The position numbers and the translations under genes were made by a program. From assembly GCA_002378605.1 (NCBI GenBank), contig DFSK01000164.1, positions 1-12,415 on the forward strand: DNA of 12,415 nt, given 5' to 3'. The notes under the pieces are model-generated. The model was not told where the DNA came from. It saw nothing but the letters and a program-made list of their open reading frames with translations, and searched no databases. Origin of the DNA: Alphaproteobacteria bacterium UBA3439 (GTDB lineage Bacteria; Pseudomonadota; Alphaproteobacteria; Puniceispirillales; Puniceispirillaceae). Every line of letters begins with the position of its first letter. Positions within the stretch are counted from its first letter, which is position 1. This document shows positions 7,304-12,415 of the stretch, in pieces.

Positions 7304-7531
7304 ATGGCATATGATGAGCAGGAAAAAGAATTGATGGCAGCTTTGCAAACATTGGTTACCGGATTTGGCAATTATGACCCGCCGCGGCTTCGCAAAGATG
7401 GTGATATTGTGATCCCGCTGGATGCTGTTCTCAAAAAGAACCGCGAGGCAAATCGCAGTTTTGCCGAGGCCTTTAGCCAGTTGATGCGCGATGATTTAGG
7501 GCCAAAACGCAGCTCAACATGGGTGAAGTAA
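7304..7531 (+). CDS. Small protein of unknown function, 75 aa
   Basis: I do not recognise this family. The protein is 75 residues, soluble, rich in charged residues, with no signal peptide, membrane segment or cysteine. The first 20 residues (MAYDEQEKELMAALQTLVTG) and residues 40-66 look helical, separated by a short loop, GNYDPPRLRKDGDIVIP, with a likely beta strand. That it is real is supported by a strong ribosome site, AGAGGAG at 7291-7297, six bases before ATG 7304; an in-frame TTG at 7298 is too close to that site. It is transcribed away from the dehydrogenase across a 249-base divergent gap and towards the acyl-CoA synthetase. The context gives no firm clue to its job. Confidence 0.7.
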   Translation: MAYDEQEKELMAALQTLVTGFGNYDPPRLRKDGDIVIPLDAVLKKNREANRSFAEAFSQLMRDDLGPKRSSTWVK

Positions 7532-7618
7532 ACAGGCGGCAAAACCGCAATCAAGCCGTCGTAAAGGGCAAGCCATAGTGGCGTGACGCAAATTTGATTT
7601 CGGCGTAGTGAGGGTGAT

Positions 7619-9412
7619 TTAATCCGGCTTGCCGCGCGTGTAAAGGGCGGCAAGCCTGTCTTGATATTGCGCTTTCACAATATGACGCCTTACTTTTAAT
7701 GTGGCTGTTAATTGACTGTTTTCAGTTGTAAAACCCTCATCAGCGATAATAAATCGGCGCACCCTTTCAATTTGTGAAAGGCGGCTATTGGCGCGTTCGA
7801 CTGTTTCGGCAATCAGCAATTTCAACGCCTCATCAGATGCGGCTGTGGCGCGCGCCTCAGCGCTAGGCACAATCACCGCTGCCAGCCATGGCCGCCGGTC
7901 GCCATCAACAAGTGCCTGTTCAATTTCGGGTTCGATCGTCAATAGGGCTTCAACACGGCTTGGAACGATGTTTTCGCCACCTGAGTTGACAATGATTTCC
8001 TTTTTACGGCCCGTGATGGTGATATAGCCATCATCGTCACAACTGCCAATATCGCCGGTATAAAGCCAGCCATCACGAATGGCGGCGGCGGTGCTGTGAT
8101 CATCGCGCCAATAGCCCTTCATCAGCAAATCACCGCGAACCAGAATTTCTCCGTCATCGGCAAAGCGAACCTCAACGCCGGCAACAGGTGGGCCGACGGT
8201 TTCGATCTTGATCTTGCCAGGCCGATTTGCCGATATCACGGGCGATGCTTCGGTTTGGCCATAGCCTTGCAGCAGCTTGACCCCAAGCGCCATGAAAAAA
8301 CTGCCAATTTCGGGGTTTAAAGCTGCCCCGCCAGAAATAAAATATTTCAGATTGCCGCCCAATCTTGCCTGTATTTTTTGGCGCACCAACCGTTCGAGAA
8401 GCAGATCTAGCAAAAATTCATGGGGAAGCAGCGCTTTGCCCTGAAGGCGTTTGCGGCCAAGGCGGATTGTTTCCATAAACAGGGTTTCGGAAAAGCCGCC
8501 CTTGGTGCGAATGCTGCGCATGATGCGTTCATGAAGCACGTCATAGAGCCGTGGTACCGCCGTCATCAGGCTTGGCGATACTTCTTGCAGATTGGCACCA
8601 ATCTGTTCGGCAGATTCGCAATACCAAACCTCTGATTTGGTTTGGATGGGCAAATGCATGCCTGCGGTATGCTCATAAGAATGCGACAATGGCAAAAGTG
8701 ACAAAAAGCGCTGGTTTTCGTCAACGCCGCCCTCGCTTAGAATTTCGATTGAGGCGTTAATACAGGCCTGAATCGATCGATGCGTCAGCATCACCCCTTT
8801 CGGGCGTCCACCAGTACCCGATGTATAGACAAAACAACAGGTATCATCACTATCCTGCGCTGCAATCCGGCTGTCGATATCAGCCAAAGGTTCGGTTTTG
8901 GCCAGTAAATCCTGCCATGCATGAACCGTTCGCCCGCCAAGATCGGGAAGTTTGATGTCAGGATCCATGGTGATCAGCATGCGCATATGCTGAACGCGTG
9001 ATGCGGCAAGGGCGACACGGCTGGCAAGAATGCCCCCTGATGTAATGGCAATCAACGCGCCGGAATGTTCCATGATATAGACATGATCATCTTCGGTATT
9101 TGTTGTGTAGGCTGGCACAACAATGGCGCCAATAGACATAACAGCAAGATCGGCAATGGCCCATTCGGGACGGTTTTCTGCGCTAATCACAATACGGTCG
9201 CGTGGCTTTATGCCGGCGGCAACCAATGCGCCAGCCAGCCGTCTGACGGAATCGGCAACCTCGTTCCAGTCTTTGCCAGCCCATTTGCCTTTGCTCTTGT
9301 GGAACAAAAGCGGTTTGTCACCAAGCACGGCAGCATTTTCAAAAAAGGCGCCGGCAAGATTGGCTTTGGTGACATAACGGGACGTATCGGCCCTTTTTGT
9401 GGTCGCGCTCAT
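7619..9412 (-). CDS. Long-chain acyl-CoA synthetase (AMP-forming)
   Basis: A 597-residue member of the ANL adenylate-forming superfamily, of the length usual for bacterial FadD15-type and eukaryotic-like long-chain fatty-acid:CoA ligases. It activates a fatty acid with ATP to the acyl-adenylate and then forms the acyl-CoA. Motifs in order: the phosphate loop YTSGTGGRPKG (196-206), LPLSHSYEH (240-248), the adenine-site motif GYGQTEAS (383-390), YTGDIG with ribose-binding Asp454, hinge GRKKEIIVNSGGENIVPS (468-485), and a C-terminal NSQLTATLK (565-573) resembling the usual lysine-bearing end motif. No membrane segment is obvious; it should be cytoplasmic or peripherally attached. The ATG at 9412 has only a weak purine-rich stretch upstream. 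The stop is 87 bases from the convergent small gene. Chain-length preference cannot be judged. Confidence 0.92.
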   Translation of the reverse strand: MSATTKRADTSRYVTKANLAGAFFENAAVLGDKPLLFHKSKGKWAGKDWNEVADSVRRLAGALVAAGIKPRDRIVISAENRPEWAIADLAVMSIGAIVVPAYTTNTEDDHVYIMEHSGALIAITSGGILASRVALAASRVQHMRMLITMDPDIKLPDLGGRTVHAWQDLLAKTEPLADIDSRIAAQDSDDTCCFVYTSGTGGRPKGVMLTHRSIQACINASIEILSEGGVDENQRFLSLLPLSHSYEHTAGMHLPIQTKSEVWYCESAEQIGANLQEVSPSLMTAVPRLYDVLHERIMRSIRTKGGFSETLFMETIRLGRKRLQGKALLPHEFLLDLLLERLVRQKIQARLGGNLKYFISGGAALNPEIGSFFMALGVKLLQGYGQTEASPVISANRPGKIKIETVGPPVAGVEVRFADDGEILVRGDLLMKGYWRDDHSTAAAIRDGWLYTGDIGSCDDDGYITITGRKKEIIVNSGGENIVPSRVEALLTIEPEIEQALVDGDRRPWLAAVIVPSAEARATAASDEALKLLIAETVERANSRLSQIERVRRFIIADEGFTTENSQLTATLKVRRHIVKAQYQDRLAALYTRGKPD

Positions 9413-9493
9413 GCTTTGCTGTCTTTAGGATGTTTGTTGTTTCATGATCAGCCTATCGGAAAATCGGCCAAATGCAATGCGATTGACATGAAT

Positions 9494-9748
9494 TTAGCGT
9501 TTGGTCTTGAGGCGCTTTGCCTGCGCACAACCCCAAAGCGAATTTGTGATGGGATGAATCGGCTGGAAGGCACGCGGCGGCACCGCACGTTCACCAAGTT
9601 CAAATTTATCGCGCTCGGATAAATCTTTGCGGCTTAGCTGATGTGGCAGAATGGCGGCAGGGGCGCTGTAGCAGCAATATCCATTGGTTGCCGCAACACG
9701 GTCATCGCCTATTGGTTTCCAAAATTCGCAAAAACAGCAATTCAGCAT
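9494..9748 (-). CDS. Small cysteine-rich protein, possibly metal-binding
   Basis: An 84-residue predicted protein, probably real but not firmly identified. GGGGA lies six bases upstream of ATG 9748. Near the N-terminus it has CCFCEFWKP (Cys4, 5, 7), then TNGYCCYSAPAAILP (Cys25, 26) and near the end NSLWGCAQ (Cys74). The spacing CxxC, then G-x-C about 18 residues on with AP two residues later, then a late W-and-Cys segment, recalls small four-cysteine, probably zinc-binding proteins common in Proteobacteria; that comparison is from memory and not searched. The tail is basic (AKRLKTKR). It lies between the LysE exporter (67 bases upstream) and the acyl-CoA synthetase (81 bases downstream), all on the minus strand. 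The overlapping open frame on the plus strand is judged a shadow. Confidence 0.55.
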   Translation of the reverse strand: MLNCCFCEFWKPIGDDRVAATNGYCCYSAPAAILPHQLSRKDLSERDKFELGERAVPPRAFQPIHPITNSLWGCAQAKRLKTKR

Positions 9749-9815
9749 GCTTGATCCCCGATCCTACCAAATAACCGTGCCAGAAAGCCGGAAAAAAGGC
9801 AAATCAGGCTGGTTC

Positions 9816-10412
9816 TCAGCCAAGTAAAACCGGGAAAAGACTGGCCAATAGCAGTGATGCCATCAAGATGTTGAACAGGCGCAACCGGGTTTCTGTTTGC
9901 AAGAATTGTCCAATCAGAATGCCAAACAGAGTCCAGGCACAGGCCGACCCAATTGTGACCAGCGCCAAGACAATAAAGATTGCCAGCACTTCGCTGGCAA
10001 GGTTGGCGGCACTGCTAGTGTAGGCGGTGACCGAAGAAATGATGACGGTAATGCCTTTTGGATTGACCAGTTGAAACATGGCGGCCTGCCAAAATCGCAA
10101 TGGGCTGTCACGACGGCGCGTTTCGGTGCGGCCCGCACGGCCAATTTTCCAAGCGAGATAAAGCAGAAACAAAATGCTGATGATCTTTAAAATGTCATAA
10201 AGCGCGGGAAACGCGGCAAATAAGCTAGCAAGGCCAAATCCGGCTGCCACTACAAGCATCGTAAAGCCAAAAAAAACGCCTAAAATATGCGGCAGGCTGG
10301 CACGAAATCCAAAATTTGCGCCTGACGCAGCCAACATCACATTATTTGGCCCGGGCGTAAAAGCGGCAACAAAGGCAAACAGGCTAAATGATAAAAGGGT
10401 TGGTAAATCCAT
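9816..10412 (-). CDS. LysE-family amino-acid exporter
   Basis: A 198-residue inner-membrane protein of the LysE/RhtB translocator family. The family signature TPGPNN is at residues 19-24 in the first hydrophobic segment. About six membrane segments follow, with a charged loop (GRAGRTETRRRDSP) in the middle and the characteristic FWQAAMFQLVNPKGITVIIS. The length is typical. Such proteins export amino acids or related compounds, and which one is not predictable here. The ATG at 10412 has no strong ribosome site, only CTGG. The TGA stop lies inside a small GGCTG/CAGCC hairpin. Its neighbours on the same strand are the SPOR-domain gene 105 bases upstream and the small cysteine-rich gene 67 bases downstream. 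Confidence 0.92.
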   Translation of the reverse strand: MDLPTLLSFSLFAFVAAFTPGPNNVMLAASGANFGFRASLPHILGVFFGFTMLVVAAGFGLASLFAAFPALYDILKIISILFLLYLAWKIGRAGRTETRRRDSPLRFWQAAMFQLVNPKGITVIISSVTAYTSSAANLASEVLAIFIVLALVTIGSACAWTLFGILIGQFLQTETRLRLFNILMASLLLASLFPVLLG

Positions 10413-10517
10413 AGGGCCAGATTAATCACGCTGAGGTTTATCATGGCGTTGGATATGACCAAGCCGTGACATCAGGCATCATTCTAGGCAAAGCGGTCGA
10501 TGCTTGGCAAGCGATGC

Positions 10518-11366
10518 CTAATATCCGATCGGAACAAGAGGCGGGGGGTCAGAGGGCGTTAAAACACAGGCTTGCTGTGCCGCCCATGCGACGGTGCAAA
10601 GCCGTTTTGATTCGTCAAGCTTCAGCGTATCACTATGCAGCCGCAGGCGCGCCCGCCCATCAACCGTTACTGGCGTGATATAGAGCCATAGATTGATTTC
10701 ATGCTGGCCAAGCCAATGTTGCAACTGGCGTGATGCGCGTTTGGCGGCGAATAGGGTACGAAATGTACCAAGATCGACCTTGTAACCTGTTTCGCTGGAT
10801 CGTGGTTTGATCACATGCGGATTGATCGGCGGCATTGATGGTCGGGCCAAACTTACGATTATCTGGCTATCGCGCGGCGTTTCGCGATGGGTATTGCTGT
10901 TACCTTTATTGGTGTTTGGGGTCGCCGCGGCCTTCTTGCGGTTTGAAAGATCAGCGTGATAAAAGATTTTCGTACATTTTTCACCGATCAGTTTCACCAT
11001 CTGTTGAAAGGTGTTCGGGTCAATCTGGCGGTCATCAACGGTCAGGCGGCCAAGAAGCCAGCTGCCATAGCGGGCGGTAATCATATCGATATCTTGCTGA
11101 TCGATATCTTGCCGTCCATTCTGGGTGGCGATATCGCGCATCTGATTGGCGGCATAATGCTGGCGGCCATGCCATTGTTTCGCGGCTTTGGGGTAAAGGC
11201 TGGTTTGTAGCCCCATGATTTTGGCAAAAGCGGCGCAGATGGCAGCATTTTCAGCCACTTTGATATTATGATTTTGTGGCGGCGCATCATGCGTCGCAGC
11301 GGCCACGCCGAATGACCAAGTCATAATTGCGAGACAAACCATAAGTTTATGACAAAGAGATCGCAT
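10518..11366 (-). CDS. Secreted SPOR-domain-like protein of unknown role
   Basis: A 282-residue protein with an N-terminal signal peptide (hydrophobic core about residues 8-22, likely cleavage near VAAA at 21-24). The first mature region (about 35-138) has a helical look and two cysteines, Cys44 and Cys131, that could form a disulfide in the periplasm. A Ser/Asn/Pro-rich linker (about 140-192) follows. The C-terminal part (about 195-270), starting YKVDLGTFRTLFAAKRASRQL and ending LCTVAWAAQQACVLTP, matches the SPOR fold pattern, with a second cysteine pair, Cys257 and Cys267. SPOR domains bind peptidoglycan stripped of stem peptides, often at the septum, so a cell-wall role is plausible. The start is supported by AAGGAGG (11377-11371) four bases before ATG 11366. 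The N-terminal domain is not recognised. A 15-base tandem duplication lies within it. Confidence 0.75.
   Translation of the reverse strand: MRSLCHKLMVCLAIMTWSFGVAAATHDAPPQNHNIKVAENAAICAAFAKIMGLQTSLYPKAAKQWHGRQHYAANQMRDIATQNGRQDIDQQDIDMITARYGSWLLGRLTVDDRQIDPNTFQQMVKLIGEKCTKIFYHADLSNRKKAAATPNTNKGNSNTHRETPRDSQIIVSLARPSMPPINPHVIKPRSSETGYKVDLGTFRTLFAAKRASRQLQHWLGQHEINLWLYITPVTVDGRARLRLHSDTLKLDESKRLCTVAWAAQQACVLTPSDPPPLVPIGY
11085..11114 (-). repeat. 15-base tandem duplication in the SPOR-domain gene
   Basis: ATCGATATCTTGCTG (11085-11099) is followed directly by ATCGATATCTTGCCG (11100-11114), one mismatch. On the minus strand this gives RQDID-QQDID (residues 85-94), an in-frame five-residue duplication in the mature protein. 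Confidence 0.9.
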
Positions 11367-11405
11367 CCTACCTCCTTCAGCGCATTTGCTGATGATGAGA
11401 ATAAG

Positions 11406-11419
11406 TTAGAAAAATCTAA
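11406..11419. repeat. Small inverted repeat TTAGA-AAAA-TCTAA
   Basis: A perfect 5-bp inverted repeat with a 4-base spacer lies just downstream of the candidate -10 of the SPOR-domain gene and upstream of its ribosome site. It might be an operator or a leader hairpin. There is no following T-tract on the minus strand, so it is not a terminator for trpE. Confidence 0.35.
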
Positions 11420-11428
11420 TATGTCGGC

Positions 11429-11458
11429 AGTATAGGGGGCGTTTAGAATTGAAGTCAC
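11429..11458 (-). promoter_or_regulatory. Candidate sigma70-type promoter for the SPOR-domain gene
   Basis: On the minus strand GTGACT (11458-11453) and TATACT (11434-11429) are 18 bases apart; the -10 matches five of six consensus positions and the -35 four of six. The predicted start of transcription would be near 11422, leaving a leader of about 55 bases with a strong ribosome site. This would let the gene be expressed apart from trpE. Confidence 0.45.
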
Positions 11459-11489
11459 GCCAAGCTTATTTGCGCTAGCCGTTTCGCGG

Positions 11490-12415
11490 TTAGTGAGTAA
11501 ATCGAAGCGCTTCGCCAGCGGCACGGATCAAGGCTCGCGCTTTATTGCGGGTTTCTTCATATTCGGACTCAGGATCACTGTCATAGACAATGCCAGCACC
11601 GGCCTGAACATACATGGTCTGATCCTTAACCACAGCAGTACGAAGGGCGATGCAGGTATCAAGATCTCCTGCCACTGAAATATAGCCAATGGCACCCGAA
11701 TAAGCCCCGCGACGGTCGGGTTCAAGCTCGTCAATCAGTTCCATTGCGCGAATTTTCGGGGCGCCAGATACCGTGCCAGCAGGAAAACCGGCAATAAGCG
11801 CATCAACCGCATCCAGATCATCACGGATTTCGCCTTCAACCTGCGAGGCAATATGCATCACATGGCTGTAATATTCGACATCGTAATTTGATTTCACCCT
11901 CACGGTTCCGGGCTTTGAAACACGGCCAACATCATTGCGGCCAAGATCAAGAAGCATCAAATGTTCGGCACGTTCTTTGATATCGGCCATCAGATCGGCG
12001 GCATTTGCTGCATCTTCGTCAGCTGTTTCGCCACGTTTTCTGGTGCCCGCAACCGGCCGAATGGTGACATCCTTGCCGCGCAACCGCACCAGAATTTCAG
12101 GGCTAGAGCCAACAATCGACATTTTGCCAAAATTGAAATGAAACAAAAAGGGCGATGGATTCAACCGCCGCAATGACCGGTAAAGATTGATCGAGGGCAG
12201 GTGAAAGGGAATGCTGAAACGTTGGGATAGCACAATCTGAAACACATCACCGGCGCGGATATAATCCTTGGCTTTGGCGACCATTCTCAAAAAAGCCGAT
12301 TTTTCCATATTGGTGTCAGGCTCGGGAAGCGGGGTATTGGCATCGCCCATTTCGGTATGGGGCAGGGGCCTGTCCAAATCCTCGATCGCGGCGGCAAGCC
12401 GTGATTGTGCGTCAT
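11490..12415 (-). CDS. trpE: Anthranilate synthase component I, C-terminal part (start outside the window)
   Basis: The frame is open to the window edge (about 308 codons), so the N-terminal region of roughly 190 residues, including the tryptophan feedback site, is not seen. The visible part is the chorismate-binding domain. Motifs include GDVFQIVLSQRF, IRPVAGTRKRGET, the Mg2+/chorismate segment HLMLLDLGRNDVGRVS, GTVSGAPKIRAMELIDELE, GAYSGAIGYI and the end motif QAGAGIVYDSDPESEYEET. These fit TrpE rather than PabB or an isochorismate synthase. With TrpG it converts chorismate and glutamine to anthranilate, the first committed step of tryptophan synthesis, in the cytoplasm. The downstream neighbour, the SPOR-domain gene 123 bases away, is not a tryptophan gene, so trpG/D/C are not immediately downstream here. 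A TTG at 12377 is in frame but lies inside the linker before the domain and is not the start. Confidence 0.95.
   Translation of the reverse strand, partial: DAQSRLAAAIEDLDRPLPHTEMGDANTPLPEPDTNMEKSAFLRMVAKAKDYIRAGDVFQIVLSQRFSIPFHLPSINLYRSLRRLNPSPFLFHFNFGKMSIVGSSPEILVRLRGKDVTIRPVAGTRKRGETADEDAANAADLMADIKERAEHLMLLDLGRNDVGRVSKPGTVRVKSNYDVEYYSHVMHIASQVEGEIRDDLDAVDALIAGFPAGTVSGAPKIRAMELIDELEPDRRGAYSGAIGYISVAGDLDTCIALRTAVVKDQTMYVQAGAGIVYDSDPESEYEETRNKARALIRAAGEALRFTH

Noticed and set aside
9065..9622. A 185-codon open frame on the plus strand over the acyl-CoA synthetase and small Cys-rich genes
   Set aside because: It is antisense to a clearly identified synthetase with all motifs intact, and its translation shows no family pattern. 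It is a shadow of that gene's codon use.
9792..9821. Possible terminator after the LysE gene: GGCTG/CAGCC hairpin followed by a T-run on the minus strand
   Set aside because: The stem is only five base pairs and the T-run begins nine bases after it, so it does not have a normal intrinsic-terminator shape.
10474..10519. Inverted repeat AGGCATC/GATGCCT just after the SPOR-domain gene
   Set aside because: The arms are 7 bases with a 32-base loop and no T-tract; likely chance.
11321..11524. A 67-codon minus-strand frame across the trpE/SPOR gap
   Set aside because: It overlaps both neighbouring genes in another frame, and the candidate promoter and ribosome site of the SPOR-domain gene explain this stretch better.
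1..12415. CRISPR arrays, tRNA/rRNA genes, insertion sequences, phage or defence genes
   Set aside because: No spaced repeats, no RNA gene signatures and no transposase or integrase motifs were seen on either strand.

Overview
The window looks like chromosomal sequence from a free-living, probably marine, alphaproteobacterium. The signs are near-balanced base composition by eye, tightly packed genes, several small-molecule exporters of the EamA and LysE families, a methylated-glycine dehydrogenase, and a secreted SPOR-domain protein. A SAR116/Puniceispirillum-like origin is a guess from gene content and has not been checked. No rRNA, tRNA, CRISPR array, transposase, integrase or phage gene is visible. 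Both ends cut a gene.

Layout. 1-408 (+) is the 3' part of a carboxymuconolactone-decarboxylase-family gene. 527-1408 (+) is an EamA/DMT transporter whose stop overlaps, tail to tail, the stop of the next gene. 3518-1405 (-) is a two-gene unit: a cupin-fold thiol (cysteine-type) dioxygenase followed by a protein with four rhodanese-like units, only one of which keeps the active-site cysteine. A hairpin with a T-tract sits just upstream of this pair. 7054-3660 (-) is a second unit: a large FAD/folate dimethylglycine- or sarcosine-dehydrogenase-like enzyme followed 8 bases later by a second EamA transporter. 7304-7531 (+) is a small unrecognised gene, divergent from the dehydrogenase. The rest reads on the minus strand: a long-chain acyl-CoA synthetase (9412-7619), a small cysteine-rich protein (9748-9494), a LysE-family exporter (10412-9816), a secreted SPOR-domain protein (11366-10518) and the C-terminal two thirds of TrpE (from the window end to 11490).

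How the genes may work together. Two neighbouring units deal with small amino-acid-like molecules. The dehydrogenase would take methyl groups from dimethylglycine or sarcosine and pass the one-carbon unit to tetrahydrofolate, and its coupled EamA protein is a candidate transporter for a substrate or product. The dioxygenase and rhodanese pair would oxidise a thiol such as cysteine or 3-mercaptopropionate and handle the sulfane sulfur. The other genes look like ordinary housekeeping or accessory functions. I found no clear defence system or wholly new machinery. The least explained items are the dioxygenase/quadruple-rhodanese pair with its leader, and three small or poorly characterised genes at 7304, 9494 and 10518.
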